This document shows positions 42,479-54,100 of a stretch of DNA of 64,000 nt, piece after piece. This DNA is from an uncultured Verrucomicrobiota bacterium (GTDB lineage: Bacteria > Verrucomicrobiota > Verrucomicrobiia > Limisphaerales > UBA9464), in the NCBI GenBank assembly GCA_903907995.1, contig CAIVQH010000004.1, positions 1 to 64,000 of the forward strand. The letters are read 5' to 3'. The notes under the pieces were generated by a model. That model was not told where the DNA came from. It did no database searches and was given only the letters and a program-made list of their open reading frames with translations. A program made the position numbers and the translations under genes. The first letter of the stretch is position 1. Every line of letters starts with the position of its first letter.

Positions 42479-45088
42479 TCAGGGCTGCGGATTGCCCCAC
42501 ACCGCACCGCCCAATACGGCCCTTGGCGCAAACTGGCCGAGCTGGCCATCGCTGGATCGACCCCAAGCCCAGAGAGTACCGTCTTCGCGAATCCCGACCG
42601 AGTGATATTCTCCGCCTGAAATGGCCTTCCAGCCTGCCTCTGTGCCGACCTGAGTCGGAGTCGTGATGTCGCTGGCCTTGCTGCCAATCCCTGTCTGGCC
42701 ATCGATGTTCAGTCCCCAGGCCCAAAGCGTCCCGTCGGTGCGTATCGCCAATGAATGGGCTTCACCCATGGCAATGGTGGCCCAGTCGGTATCCGTTCCG
42801 ACACGAACGGGACGCGAACGGGAAATGACTGTGCCATCACCCAGCTGTCCGCCGGAATTATTTCCCCAAGCCCACAGCGACCCGTCCGCCCGGATCGCCA
42901 TCGTGGATGAGCCATCCAAGGCAACAGTTTTCCAAGTGTCATTGGTTGCAATGTGGACGGGACGGAACTGGGTTTGCAACGAACCGTCGCCCACAGCTCC
43001 TGGTCCCGTAGACGATCCTTCGCCATTGAAGCCCCAGCCCCAGAGGCTGCCGTCGGATTGGCGCGCCATGGCATGGGCGCCGCCAATCTGGACATCAATC
43101 CAATTTAGATTGGTACCGATTTTAACCGGGGCCAGCCGGTTTTGCCTCGACCCGTCGCCTATTCCGAAATCACCGGAGCCCCAGGCCCAAAGCGATCCGT
43201 CCGGTTGTAGCGCCATGGTCCGAAGACCGCCGGCAGTCAGGGCTGACCAGGTGACTTGCGGCTGAATGGCGATCGGGATGTTGGTGGCTCGTATGGTTCC
43301 ATTTCCGAGCTGGTCATAGGAATTGGCCCCCCAAGCCCACAATGAACCGTCGCTCTGAAGCGCGGCGGTATGGTAGTCTCCGGCCGAAACCTGCTTCCAA
43401 TTGGCATTCGTTCCCACGCGTTGGGGCGAGAACCATTGCTTGATTATTGGGCTCGTGGGACCGGCCAGACCCAGCTGGCCGTGATCGTTCAGACCCCACG
43501 CCCACAGTGATCCGTCGGTCTGCAATGCCACCGTGTGATATTCGCCCGTGGTCACGGCGGTCCAGTTGGTGCCTTCGCCGACGCGTTGCGGCACTCGAAA
43601 TGAATTCGTGCCTCCATAGCCCAATTGTCCTGCTGCGTTGTCTCCCCAACTGACCAGTACCCCATTGGTGCGCAAGGCCAACGAGTATCCGCGCCCAGCT
43701 GCGACGGCGCTGCAGCCAGTCAGCTCACTTTGGACCAAAGACCTGTCCGTGGCGAGGAGCCCGACCCCCAACTCGCCGTAGACGTTGTCAGTCCCCTGGG
43801 CCCATACGGAGCTGTCATTTCGGCAGGCCAGAAAATGTGTTCCCGAACCACTGATGGAGCGCCAACCCCGGAGGCTTCCGATCCGGATGGCCTGCGAAGC
43901 GGGAACTGCAAATCCGCTGCCCCATTTCCACAGCGAGCCATCGCGACGGATTCCCCAGCTCATGGGCTGAAATTGGAATCCGGTGGTAATGGCGCGCCAG
44001 TCGCTGTCATGCCCGATCCGACCCCCTTCGGCGGGGTTTCCACCAGAGCCTGCTCCCCATCCCCACAGGGTTCCGTCCGCTTTCAGGGCGATCGTGAGGT
44101 CAGCGGCTGCCACCGCGATCCAATTCGTGCTGGCATCCATCATTGAGGGTGCTGGTGTAAACGCCAAGTCGGGCGCGTCCAACGAGCTGGTGCTGTTGCT
44201 GGCACCCCAACCCCAAAGGGTGCCGTCGTTGCGAATCGCCAGGGTCTGCCGGTAGCCTGCAGCCACCGCTTTCCAGGTCGCAAACGTGGCGACTGGCACC
44301 AGAACCAGCGAGTTGTTCGTCGTGCCGTCGCCCAATTGCCCTTCGACGTTACGACCACACCCCCACAGGGTGCCATCGCGCCGCAGGGCCATCAGGTGGG
44401 TGTAGCCGGTTGAAACCGCAATCCAGTCCGAGTTTGTGCCTGCCTGTCGCGGCTCGTTCTGGCTGAGCAGACTGCCATTTCCCAGTGCGCCAAAATAATT
44501 GGTACCCCACGTCCAGAGGGTGCCGTCCGCCCGGATGGCCGCGCTCAACGAATTTCCTCCGGCCAGCCTCAGCAGCGGCATCGAGACATTCTCGTCCGGC
44601 TCGGCCTGCTGGGGGTCCGTGTTTCCCAGATATTCTGAAAAATTGGTCCGTCCGTCGCCGTCCGAATCTTCGAGCGCGTCCGCAGGATTCAAGGGCGACA
44701 GGGCAGGGCGATGATTCAGCTCATAGACATCCGGCAGTCCATCCTCGTCCGTGTCCAAGGAAGCGGACACGGCGATTTCCTCGATGCGGTAAAACCCGGC
44801 AGCCGTTATCGGGTCCGTGTCCTGCAGTCCGCTCGTCAAACCGCCAGAAGGCTGAATGTCGATGGGGGTGTAAATCGTGTCAGGCTGCGCGCTGCGCAGC
44901 AGCCGGTAATAGTGGTCCCCATCCGACGCCACGCGAACCTGAAAGTGTCCGTCGGGTTGGAATCGGGCCTCCGTGATCTGAAGATCCTGGGCCGCGAGCT
45001 TGCCCGTGAGCAAAACGGCCATGGCCGATTTTGCCAACAGACCTCCTAGAAATTGAAACGGGCTTTGGGAGGAGAACACCTTATGCAT
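42479..45088 (-). CDS. Secreted RCC1-repeat protein
   Basis: This protein of about 869 residues (ATG 45088) has a signal peptide (LLAKSAMAVLLTGKLAAQ). A region with calcium-binding type motifs (DTDEDGLPDVYE, EDSDGDGRTNFSEY) follows at about residues 120-175. About 13-14 RCC1-like repeats of roughly 50 residues come next, with pattern DGTLW.WG.N..GQLG.G and W..V..G..H..AL. This number suggests two seven-bladed propellers. RCC1 repeats in bacteria are of unknown function. A start at 45133 would add 15 residues. Confidence 0.87.
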   Translation of the reverse strand: MHKVFSSQSPFQFLGGLLAKSAMAVLLTGKLAAQDLQITEARFQPDGHFQVRVASDGDHYYRLLRSAQPDTIYTPIDIQPSGGLTSGLQDTDPITAAGFYRIEEIAVSASLDTDEDGLPDVYELNHRPALSPLNPADALEDSDGDGRTNFSEYLGNTDPQQAEPDENVSMPLLRLAGGNSLSAAIRADGTLWTWGTNYFGALGNGSLLSQNEPRQAGTNSDWIAVSTGYTHLMALRRDGTLWGCGRNVEGQLGDGTTNNSLVLVPVATFATWKAVAAGYRQTLAIRNDGTLWGWGASNSTSSLDAPDLAFTPAPSMMDASTNWIAVAAADLTIALKADGTLWGWGAGSGGNPAEGGRIGHDSDWRAITTGFQFQPMSWGIRRDGSLWKWGSGFAVPASQAIRIGSLRGWRSISGSGTHFLACRNDSSVWAQGTDNVYGELGVGLLATDRSLVQSELTGCSAVAAGRGYSLALRTNGVLVSWGDNAAGQLGYGGTNSFRVPQRVGEGTNWTAVTTGEYHTVALQTDGSLWAWGLNDHGQLGLAGPTSPIIKQWFSPQRVGTNANWKQVSAGDYHTAALQSDGSLWAWGANSYDQLGNGTIRATNIPIAIQPQVTWSALTAGGLRTMALQPDGSLWAWGSGDFGIGDGSRQNRLAPVKIGTNLNWIDVQIGGAHAMARQSDGSLWGWGFNGEGSSTGPGAVGDGSLQTQFRPVHIATNDTWKTVALDGSSTMAIRADGSLWAWGNNSGGQLGDGTVISRSRPVRVGTDTDWATIAMGEAHSLAIRTDGTLWAWGLNIDGQTGIGSKASDITTPTQVGTEAGWKAISGGEYHSVGIREDGTLWAWGRSSDGQLGQFAPRAVLGGAVWGNPQP

Positions 45089-45210
45089 ATCCTGACCCGA
45101 GTGTGCCGGAGGAAGGTTCCGGGCAAAGGTCAAAGTGGAATGTCAGGCGCTATTTTAGAGGTATGAGACTTTGACGGGGGACAACCGTCAATCCGGTGCC
45201 CCGCGGTGCT

Positions 45211-45651
45211 TCATTCTCCGGCGGCGGGCCGCTTCAGCGTGAACGTTCCGTTGTCGAAGCGGCTTTCGTAGGTGGAGAAGAAGTTCGTCGCGTTGGCCTG
45301 GCCGCGCGTGGTGATGAGGAAACCGAGGATGCGCTTGCGTCCGACGAAAGTGAATTCATCGCCGGTACGCTGACCGATGAGCTTTGACCGGAAACTGCCG
45401 CTGTGGCTGCCCCAGACGGCGTGAAAACGTGCGGCGTAGGTCGTGGCGTCCACCTGCGTGACCACCGCCCGGAGCGCGCCGCTGTGGGCGTTATTGGTGT
45501 TCTGCCAGGTGCCCGTCCAGGCACCGGTGAGGTTGTCCTTGGGCGTTGGCTGCAGGCGGGTCGCCTTCCATTCCTTTTCAAAGGAGGTGCAGCCGGTCGC
45601 CAGCAGGGCGACCGTCCAGGCATAGAGGGTGGACCAACGGATTTTTTTCAT
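45211..45651 (-). CDS. Putative lipoprotein, co-transcribed with GH31 gene
   Basis: This 146-residue product has a lipoprotein signal (LYAWTVALLATGC). The mature part contains LTGAWTGTWQNTNNAHSGAL and FRSKLIGQRTGDEFTFVG, a beta-rich pattern resembling small lipocalin-like domains. Function is unknown. Its ATG overlaps the stop of the upstream GH31 gene by four bases (ATGA at 45648-45651 on minus), which indicates co-translation. Confidence 0.75.
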   Translation of the reverse strand: MKKIRWSTLYAWTVALLATGCTSFEKEWKATRLQPTPKDNLTGAWTGTWQNTNNAHSGALRAVVTQVDATTYAARFHAVWGSHSGSFRSKLIGQRTGDEFTFVGRKRILGFLITTRGQANATNFFSTYESRFDNGTFTLKRPAAGE

Positions 45652-48029
45652 ACGCCAGTAAACTCGACGGTCATTGCGGTGGGCGGATTCGGCAGTTCGG
45701 CGATGAACACATCATGTTCCGCGTCGAAGGAGCCGGAAAAGAGCTGGCCGTTCACCCGCAGCCGGGCGGGAGAACGGGCCTGCCAGATGACGAGCCGCCA
45801 AGTCTTCACCTCGCTGCAGAAGGAACCGCTTTCGGCAGAGAACTGCAACGTGAGCTTGCGCCGGTTGGTTGAGGAAGTGATCCGTCGCTGACAGCTGTCG
45901 CCCTGCTCATAGGCCTGGGTCAGGCCGTCGTCCTCGTACCAGTCCAACTCGCCGCGCCCGCCGGGCCACAGATGCAGGGCGACGGTTTCGGTCGGTTGTT
46001 CGACGACGTACTGCTGGACATCCACCATCGGCAGAATGGCTCCGGCGCGTACGAAAAGCGGAATGGTGTCCGTCGGGGCGTCGGCGAGGACATGGTCACC
46101 GCCCTGGAATTTCTCGCCCGTCCAGAAATCAAACCAGGTGTCATTCGGCAGATAGACGCTCCGGGCGACCGCGCCCTGCCGGAGGATGGGTGCCACCAGC
46201 AGGTCGTGACCGAGCAGGAACTGGTCGCTGCAGGCCACGGCCACCGGGTCGTTCTGATAGTGCCACAGCAACGGACGCATGATCGGCGCGCCGGTCGCGC
46301 GGGCCTCGGCAAAGAGCGAGTAAAGGTGCGGCAGCAACTGGTAGCGCAGCCCGAGATAGCGGCGGCAGACATCCTCCACTGCCGGACCGAACGCCCACGG
46401 TTCCTGGGCAACGGTGCCGATGTTGGTGTGGTTGCGGAAAAAGGGCGTGAAAGCGGCGAACTGGAACCAGCGGACGAACAGCTCGGGCGTCGTGTTTTCA
46501 AGAAAACCGCCGACATCACTTCCGCAGAAGGGCACACCGCTCAGCGAGAGGTTGAGGAGCATCTGAACGGCGTCGTTCAGATGGTCCCAGGTGGAGGAGT
46601 TGTCGCCGGTCCACACCAGCGCGTGTCGCTGAATGCCCGCGTAACCCGCGCGCGTGACGACGAACGGACGCTGCTCGGGCGCGTGCTTCAGCGCGCCGTC
46701 GCGTGAGGCCCGGGCCATTTCCATCCCGTAGAGGTTGTGCACCTCGGAGTGTCGGCGCGGGCCATGGTCGGTGTGATGCAAGGCGTCGGGGGCGACGGTT
46801 TTGTCCGGCCGGGAAAAGTTCGCCGGCTCGTTCATGTCGTTCCAGATGCCGGCCACGCCGGAGTCGAGCAGCGCCTTCTGCTCATCGCCCCACCAGGCGC
46901 GGGCATGGGCGTTGAGAAAGTCGGGAAACCGCGAAATGCCAGGCCAGACTTCGCCGAGAAAATCGTGCTGGCCGTCGGCCGACTTCACGAACGCATCGGC
47001 CTTCAAACCGCGTTTCAAGACACCAAAGGTGGGCTCATCTTTCACCCCGGGGTCCACGATGGTCACAACCTTAAAACCCTGCCGCGCGAGCTTCGCCATC
47101 ATTTTGGAGGGTTGGGGGAAGGTCTTGCCGAAAGTGAACACGCGGTACGCATCCATATGGTGGATATCCAGATAGAGGACGTCACAGGGAAGTTCGCGCC
47201 GGCGAAATTCGCGCGCGATCTCTTCAACCCTTTCTCGCGTCTCGTAGCTGTAGCGGCACTGGTGGTAGCCAAGGCCCCATTGCGGGGGTAACGGCATGTG
47301 GCCCGTCAGGTCCGCGTAGCGGGCCACGACCTCGGCAACCGTCGGCCCGAGGAAGAGGTAGAGATCGAGTTCGGTGGTGGCGGCGGACATTTGCCACTCG
47401 TCCAGCCGGGTCTGGCCCAGATTCCAGGTTTGCCGCGCCGGACTGTCCCAGAAAAATCCCGCCGCACGCCCATCGCGCAATGAAACTGCGAACGGGATGG
47501 AAACGTACAGCGACTTGAGGGCGGGGTGGATCGCCGGGGCATGCCCCAGCACATCGATGTTCCAGAACTCGCGGATGAGTCCGCGACGGTTGAACTGGCC
47601 GGTGGTTTCACCCAGGCCGAAAAGCGATTCGCCGTCGGCCAGGTCCAACGTGAGGCGCGACTGTTCTCCCGCGAATCCAGTCGCACCGCCTTGCGCGGAG
47701 AACACCAGCAGGCCGTGCCGGTCGCGCAGTTCCCAGGCTCCGGTGGCGAGCTGAAAAGTGAGCCTGCCGGCTTCGGTCGTGAGGGAGGCGGTGGTCTTGT
47801 CCGCGGCGACCTGCGTCGGCACGGCGGGCCAATCGGCTTTGTCCACGGCCCATGACGGGGTGTTGGGCAATGACCGACCCCGGGCAATCCGCAACCGCAG
47901 CAGGTCCGGCGTCAGTGCGGTGATCTCCACCACCGCCTGGCTGGCGGTGAGCCGTAACGCGGGCCCCGCTTGCGGGATGACGCGGAGCTGCCGTAGCGGC
48001 GAAAAGTTCGGTACGGCGGCTTTCTTCAT
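45648..48029 (-). CDS. Glycoside hydrolase family 31 alpha-glucosidase
   Basis: This protein of about 793 residues hydrolyses alpha-glucosides. The GH31 catalytic nucleophile lies in AGIWNDMNEPANFS (Asp about residue 398) and the acid/base residue in ALVWTGDNSSTWDHL. The N-terminal domain region LFGLGETTGQFNRRGLIREFW, SGVPFCGSDVGGFLEN and the C-terminal beta domain with LPNDTWFDFWTGEKF are standard. No signal peptide is evident, so it is likely cytoplasmic. ATG 48029 (MKKAAVPNFS) is preferred over one at 48053. Confidence 0.93.
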   Translation of the reverse strand: MKKAAVPNFSPLRQLRVIPQAGPALRLTASQAVVEITALTPDLLRLRIARGRSLPNTPSWAVDKADWPAVPTQVAADKTTASLTTEAGRLTFQLATGAWELRDRHGLLVFSAQGGATGFAGEQSRLTLDLADGESLFGLGETTGQFNRRGLIREFWNIDVLGHAPAIHPALKSLYVSIPFAVSLRDGRAAGFFWDSPARQTWNLGQTRLDEWQMSAATTELDLYLFLGPTVAEVVARYADLTGHMPLPPQWGLGYHQCRYSYETRERVEEIAREFRRRELPCDVLYLDIHHMDAYRVFTFGKTFPQPSKMMAKLARQGFKVVTIVDPGVKDEPTFGVLKRGLKADAFVKSADGQHDFLGEVWPGISRFPDFLNAHARAWWGDEQKALLDSGVAGIWNDMNEPANFSRPDKTVAPDALHHTDHGPRRHSEVHNLYGMEMARASRDGALKHAPEQRPFVVTRAGYAGIQRHALVWTGDNSSTWDHLNDAVQMLLNLSLSGVPFCGSDVGGFLENTTPELFVRWFQFAAFTPFFRNHTNIGTVAQEPWAFGPAVEDVCRRYLGLRYQLLPHLYSLFAEARATGAPIMRPLLWHYQNDPVAVACSDQFLLGHDLLVAPILRQGAVARSVYLPNDTWFDFWTGEKFQGGDHVLADAPTDTIPLFVRAGAILPMVDVQQYVVEQPTETVALHLWPGGRGELDWYEDDGLTQAYEQGDSCQRRITSSTNRRKLTLQFSAESGSFCSEVKTWRLVIWQARSPARLRVNGQLFSGSFDAEHDVFIAELPNPPTAMTVEFTGV

Positions 48030-48089
48030 TCGGTTGGCGCAGGCTAACCGCACCGTGCCGCAGGGAGAAGACTAAGGGCGTCCGGTAAA

Positions 48090-49073
48090 TCACTGACCGG
48101 CTGCATGGGCATCCGCCTCCTTGGCCCAACGACCGGCGATGATGCCGCAGATGAGCAGTTGGAGCGGGTGATACACCATGATCGGCAGCAGGATCAGGCT
48201 TAGGCCGGGGGTGGCACCGAAGATGAGCTGCGCCATGGGGACGCCTGAGGCCAGGGTCTTCTTGGAGCCGCAGAAGACGGCGGCGGCACGGTCGGCGGGG
48301 GTGAAGCCCAGCGCGTTGCAGGCCCACGTCGTGGTGTAGAGCACGAGGTAGAAGAGCGCCGTCGAACCGATCAGGGTGGCCACGACCGGTTCCACGCCGT
48401 GCTGCGACCAGACGTGTGTTTTCATCGAGTCGCAGAAGGAGGTGTAAACGAGAATGAGGATGGTGACCCTGTCCACTACCGCGAGGCGCTTCTTATGCTG
48501 GTGGGCCCATCCGCCCAGCCACGGGCGGGCGAGCTGGCCAATCGCCAGCGGCAGCACCAGCCACAGGAGCAGGTCGAGGATGACCTTGCCGAGCGGCATG
48601 TGCTGTCCCCCCTGCTTCAGCACCAGTCCGATCCAGAGCGGAGTGAGGAAGATTCCCAGCAAACTGGAAAGCGTGGCGTTGAAGACTGCGGCCGGGACGT
48701 TGCCACGGGCGGCCGCGGTCATGGCCACAGAAGACGAGACTGTGGAGGGCAGGGCGCAGAGATAGAAGAAACCCAGCCGGAGATCCTTCGGGAAATGCTC
48801 GCCCAAGGCCCAGAGCGTCAGCAGGCCGATCAGCGGGAAGAGCAGGAAGGTGGAGGCCTGCACCAGCAAATGCAGCCGCCATTGCAGGGTGCCGGCCTTT
48901 AGCGCGGCGAAGGAGAGTCCGAGCCCGTTGAGGAAAAACACCAGGGCGCCGCCGGCTTTCGTCAGCAAGTCCGGATGCAGAAAACCGTCCTTGGCTCCGG
49001 GGTCGGGCCACAGCCACGCCAGGAAGATGGCGACGACCATGCCCTTCATGAACCAGTCAAATTTGAACTTCAT
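48090..49073 (-). CDS. Bile acid:sodium symporter-like (SBF_like/YfeH type) transporter
   Basis: This 327-residue membrane protein has about nine to ten helices. The motifs [60 protein letters not shown] and [19 protein letters not shown] are typical of the SBF_like branch of the BASS superfamily. The transported solute is unknown. It lies upstream of the GH31 gene on the same strand with only about 60 bases between, so joint expression is possible. Confidence 0.88.
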   Translation of the reverse strand: MKFKFDWFMKGMVVAIFLAWLWPDPGAKDGFLHPDLLTKAGGALVFFLNGLGLSFAALKAGTLQWRLHLLVQASTFLLFPLIGLLTLWALGEHFPKDLRLGFFYLCALPSTVSSSVAMTAAARGNVPAAVFNATLSSLLGIFLTPLWIGLVLKQGGQHMPLGKVILDLLLWLVLPLAIGQLARPWLGGWAHQHKKRLAVVDRVTILILVYTSFCDSMKTHVWSQHGVEPVVATLIGSTALFYLVLYTTTWACNALGFTPADRAAAVFCGSKKTLASGVPMAQLIFGATPGLSLILLPIMVYHPLQLLICGIIAGRWAKEADAHAAGQ

Positions 49074-49282
49074 GGATCAGCAGGAACCCGGCACGGGAAG
49101 CAGCCCCGGCGAGTGGCGTGGGTCAGGCGCACCGGCGAAATCCGCACGGCGCGGTCATCGTTGGCGAGGCGGTCGTGGTTGTCCACGCGGAAGCCTTCAT
49201 GGAACGCCCCCGGGAGGAGCAAGCTGCAAGCTGCCCCTCGACTTCGGGACGATTCGGTCCTATCAATCCGCGCCGTTTTTCT

Positions 49283-51091
49283 ATGTCTGAGTCCGTGACC
49301 AACCTGCCCGCCGAACCTGCCGCCACGAGCGATTTCATCCGCGACATTGTCGCCGCCGATCTCGCCAGCGGGAAGCACACGCACATCCACACCCGTTTTC
49401 CGCCCGAGCCGAACGGCTATCTGCACATCGGCCATGCGAAGTCGATCTGCCTGAATTTCGGCATCGCCCGGCAGTTTGGCGGCACCTGCAACCTGCGGAT
49501 GGACGACACCAACCCGACCAAGGAGGACATCGAATACGTCGAATCCATCCAGGCGGATGTGCACTGGCTCATCGGCGGCTGGGCGGACGACCGGCTCGGG
49601 CTGAAGCCCAAGGGCAAGACGCCGGACATCCTGACCGTGAAGGGGCAGGCGGATTTTCAGCTTCCGGCGGTAACGGCGGGTGCGCGGGACGGGTTGGAGC
49701 CGTTCTATGCGTCGGATTACTTCGACCAGATCTACGACTACGCGGTTCAGCTGATCCGCGCGGGCCATGCGTTTGTCTGTGACCTGTCGCTGGAGGACAT
49801 GGAGAAGTTCCGGGGCACGCCGGATCGTCCCGGCACGAACAGCCCGTTCCGTGAACGTTCCGTGGCGGAAAACCTCGACCTGTTCGCGCGGATGAAGGCC
49901 GGCGAGTTCCCGGATGGCGCACGCACGCTGCGGTCGAAGATCGACATGGCGTCGCCAAACATCTGGCTGCGCGATCCCGTGATCTACCGCATCCGGCACG
50001 TGGAGCACCATCATACCGGTGGGAAGTGGTGCCTGTACCCGATGTACGACTTCGCGCACTGCCTGAGCGACTACATCGAGGGCATCACACACAGCATCTG
50101 CACCCTTGAGTTCGAGGTCCACCGGCCGTTGTACGACTGGATCCTCAATTCGCTGGGCCTGCCACGTTCGCTGCCGCGCCAGATCGAATTTGCCCGGCTG
50201 AACCTCGGCTACACCGTGATGAGCAAGCGCAAGCTCATGCAGCTGGTGGAGGAAAAGCTCGTCACCGGCTGGGATGACCCGCGGCTGCCCACCATTTCCG
50301 GCCTGCGTCGGCGGGGCGTGCCGGCGAGCGCGTTGCGGACCTTTGCGGCCACCATCGGGGTGACGAAGTTCAACGCGCTCACCGACGTAGCTGTGCTCGA
50401 GCACGCGATCCGGACCGAGCTGAACGCGACGTCACAGCGGCGGTTGGCCGTGCTGCGTCCGCTCAAGGTCGTCCTGACCAACCTCGCCGCCGGCGAGGTG
50501 ATTGAGTTCGAGGCGGTGAACAATCCGGAAGACCCGGCGGCGGGCACGCGAAAGATCCCGTTCACGCGCGAGCTGTACATTGAGCAGGAAGATTTCATGG
50601 AAGTGGCCCCGCCGAAGTATTTCCGGCTGCGTCCCGGTGGCGACGTGCGGCTGAAGTACGCCTGCATCATCCATTGCGACGAGATCGTGAAGGACGCGAC
50701 GGGCCAGGTGGTCGAGGTGCGCTGCACGGCCGATCTGGAATCACGCGCCGGCGGCGTCAACGCGGCCCGCAAGGTGAAGGGCACGATTCACTGGGTCAGC
50801 GCCGCACAGTCAGTGGCGGCCGAGGTCCGGCTGTACGACCGGCTGTTCACGGAGGAGGAGCCGGAGCAGGGCGGGCGCGATTTCAAGAGCGTCCTGAACG
50901 CCCATTCGCTGGAGGTGGTGCAGGCCCGGCTGGAGCCATCGCTGGCCGATGCCCCGGCGGAGACGCGCTACCAGTTTGAGCGTCTGGGATACTTCTGGCC
51001 CGACCCGAAGGATTCGCAGCCTGGCCGGCCGGTTTTTGCCCGCACGATCACGCTCAAGGACACCTGGGTGAAAGTCGCGGGCAAGGCCTGA
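49283..51091 (+). CDS. glnS: Glutaminyl-tRNA synthetase
   Basis: This class I synthetase charges tRNA-Gln directly. The 602-residue protein shows [20 protein letters not shown] (HIGH motif), [18 protein letters not shown], and VMSKRKL as the KMSKS motif, followed by the anticodon-binding beta-barrels. The [15 protein letters not shown] form is that of GlnRS rather than bacterial GluRS. ATG 49283 is preferred because the upstream continuation is not protein-like. Presence of glnS suggests the transamidation route for Gln-tRNA may not be essential here. Confidence 0.96.
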   Translation: MSESVTNLPAEPAATSDFIRDIVAADLASGKHTHIHTRFPPEPNGYLHIGHAKSICLNFGIARQFGGTCNLRMDDTNPTKEDIEYVESIQADVHWLIGGWADDRLGLKPKGKTPDILTVKGQADFQLPAVTAGARDGLEPFYASDYFDQIYDYAVQLIRAGHAFVCDLSLEDMEKFRGTPDRPGTNSPFRERSVAENLDLFARMKAGEFPDGARTLRSKIDMASPNIWLRDPVIYRIRHVEHHHTGGKWCLYPMYDFAHCLSDYIEGITHSICTLEFEVHRPLYDWILNSLGLPRSLPRQIEFARLNLGYTVMSKRKLMQLVEEKLVTGWDDPRLPTISGLRRRGVPASALRTFAATIGVTKFNALTDVAVLEHAIRTELNATSQRRLAVLRPLKVVLTNLAAGEVIEFEAVNNPEDPAAGTRKIPFTRELYIEQEDFMEVAPPKYFRLRPGGDVRLKYACIIHCDEIVKDATGQVVEVRCTADLESRAGGVNAARKVKGTIHWVSAAQSVAAEVRLYDRLFTEEEPEQGGRDFKSVLNAHSLEVVQARLEPSLADAPAETRYQFERLGYFWPDPKDSQPGRPVFARTITLKDTWVKVAGKA

Positions 51092-51114
51092 GCGGACGGC
51101 GTCGGCGTCCGACC

Positions 51115-54100
51115 CTACTCCGCCGTGACGGCAATGATCAGCGGAGCGGGTGCCAGGTCCGCCGTCTTCAGATCAATGGTGCTGATCGGAACATCGGGGC
51201 GGGGGTTGTCCCGGGTCATCTTCATCATGCGGACGCGACCGTTCCCCGATTCGGAACCGGGAGTCGTGCCTACCCATACCACCATGCTGTCCGTTTTCGC
51301 ACGATGGCTTCGCGGATTGTACTGGATGTTGTCGAGCTCCTTTTGTGCCCCCCAAGGAAAGTCGGCCTGCTGTCCGTCCGCGTAATGGATCACGCAGTGT
51401 CCCACCGCCTGCCTGCGGGGGAATGAGCTGAAGAGGGAATCCACGCCGCCCAGAAAGTGCAGTCGCCTCGCTGAGCGATTGACCTCAATGCCATCCGCGG
51501 ATGGCGGCAGATTGGTCAGATACTTGGCCATTTCCACGCCCCGCAACTGGATGATCCCGCGAACATCAAACAGGGTGCCACCAAACTCCTGCACCCCTTG
51601 GGGCAGGGAGGCAAAGGACTTGTCCAAGGGACTGTCACTGGACCATGACCGTGCATCCAGTCTCAGATTGTAGAAATGACTCAGATCCAACAGGTTGGAT
51701 GGAGTGTTACTGATGCGCAGGGGATACGGATGAGTCACCGGCAGCGGGGTGGGCAACGCCGGCGACATTTGGATGGGAGCCACCACGGCATGGTCAGCCA
51801 AATCGGCCGATGGTGTCAGAAGTTTCGGTTCAGGGAGGGACAGGTGGAAGGCGGCGATTTCCGAGCGGATTTCCTCGAGATCCCAAAGTTCGATCTGGTC
51901 GGCACCCGTGGCGGCGGCCACAAACCGCTGGTTGGGGCTGAACGTCAGGCTGGCCAGGGTCGTCGGCTGCGGGGAGGTCAGCGTGACCAGATGGTCCCAA
52001 GTGCCGGTGCGGAGCAGTTCGACCTTGCCGCGGGCGATGACTACCGCCGCGACCTTACCATCCGGAGACCAGGCGGCGGCGGCGGGGGTATGATAGATGT
52101 TCCCGCCCGCAGCCACCTCATGTTTCAACGCTCCCCCGGGTAATTCCCTGAAGCAATGCTCATCCAACGAGCTGGCCAGCAACCATTTCCCATCCGCGTT
52201 GAACGTGGTGATCGCGTCACTGAGATGGAATGTGATGGGGTCCACGGTGTTGGAGAAGCTGCGCACGCAAACCAGATTGGTGCCAAGGTCCCGGGTGGCG
52301 GTCCAGCGGGCCTCATTGCTTACGGCGGCCACAAGGGCGGCGGGCGCGGGCACGCGTTGTATTTCGTCCCCCGTGTTGGCATCCAGCAGCATGACGGGTC
52401 CGCCACCGGTGCATAGCGCCAGAATGGAGCCATCCGGAGAAAGCGTGCCCGGCTCCAGCCAGACGGTTCCGGGAATGCTTTTGCGCTGGCGCTCTGCCAG
52501 CCTCATCACTCCGTTGCCGACCACCACATCGAACCAGTAGATCTGGTCACGGTCATGCGCGAGGACGGAGTTTCCGCCCCTTAAAAACCAGGCGCCGGTC
52601 AGGGCAAAGGCCGGGTGGAAAAGAATTCTTTGCCCGGTGGTGGTATCGTAAACATGCAGGCCGGCCTGCTTGGTCACCAGCAGCCAGCGTCCGCTGGGGC
52701 TGAAGCTCAGGCACCGCGTTTTTTGGCTGCCCTCATCCACGCAGTTGAGGCGCCGGAAGCCCTTGGACGGCAATACCGGCGTCCACCCCCATCGCTCCTC
52801 GTTCCCGAAATGAAGCCGGTGGTTGTCGCTGCTGTTTTGGTAGGCCTGATACCGCTCGCTGATCAGGAGCCGCTCCCCGCTGAACGGATCCCAGCAGGCG
52901 GTATGGCCATCCCGGCTGGTGGAAAGCAATCGTTGACCGTCTTCGCTGAAGAACAGGCGGATGACGCTGTCCCGGTGGTCCTTCAGCACGATTGTCTTCT
53001 CGTTGCGAAGATTCCAGATCCGGATATCCCCGAAGTAATCGCCCGCCACGACCAGGTCCCCATTCCACGCGATCGTGATGATGCCTGCAGTATGGCTGAG
53101 GCGGGAAACGACCTTGCCCTGGCGACGGTCCCAAAATTCCACGTTACGCCCCGCGATCCGGGCCAGCAACGGCACCGATGGGTCCGGATCGAAGACGACC
53201 TCATCCTCCATGTTGCTGGGCAGCGGCGGTTCTTCAAGCCGGCGACCATCCGAGACGTCCACCAAGGCTGGGCGTCGCTGGCCATCGGCCACCAGCAGCA
53301 GGTGTCCATCCGGGGAGAAAGGACCGGCGCGCAAGCCCGGGAGCACCGCGTTCAGGCGTTTCTCCCTGAGGTTCAGGATTTCGAGGAACCCGTTGGTGCT
53401 GTCCTTGTCATGGACCACGGCCGCGTTGCTTCCGTCGGGAGACATGAAAATCTCGTCGGCATCAAGGGGGCGATACGGGTGCCAGCGCCACAGTTCCTGA
53501 TCGCTCTCGGTGCTGCGTAACGTGAGTGTCGCGTTGGTCTCCGCCATCAGATAGCGCGAAAAATCCGGGGTGAAGCAAACCGGCAGGCTCCGCCCGGCCC
53601 GCGGGTGCGTGACCGCCAGCGATGAGTAGTCAAACAGGGCGAACTGGGCCACTGCCTCGTCGAGCAGGCGGCCGGGGGAGCGGATCGAGGTCGCCTCAGC
53701 CAGCGAGCGCAGGCCGTCCTCCTTGTGTCCGACCACATCGCTCAGCCGCTGCGCCTCGGCCTGGGCCAGGCGCGCTTCCTGAAGTTTGTTTTGCGCCTGT
53801 TCATTGGCGTTCTCGGCCCGGGTGGCCGCCTTCGCCAGCCGGGCGGCCACCCAGGGGGCCCCGATCGCCAGCGTCAGCAGCAGCACCACCACCACGGCGG
53901 TCAGTGCGGCCACGACCGGGCGTCGCCGGGCCCAGCGCCAGGCCCGTTCGGCGGGGTTCACGGGCCGGGCCAGAATGGGCTCGCCCTTCAGGTAGCGCTC
54001 CAGATCTTCGGCCAGGGCCAGAGCGGAGGCATAGCGGCGCTCCGGCTCCTTCTGCAGGCATTTCAGGCAGATGGTCTCGAGGTCGCGGGCGATTTCCGGG

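Noticed and set aside
45100..45200. Possible sigma-70 promoter (TAAAAT) before the RCC1-repeat gene
   Set aside because: No acceptable -35 hexamer lies at the expected spacing.
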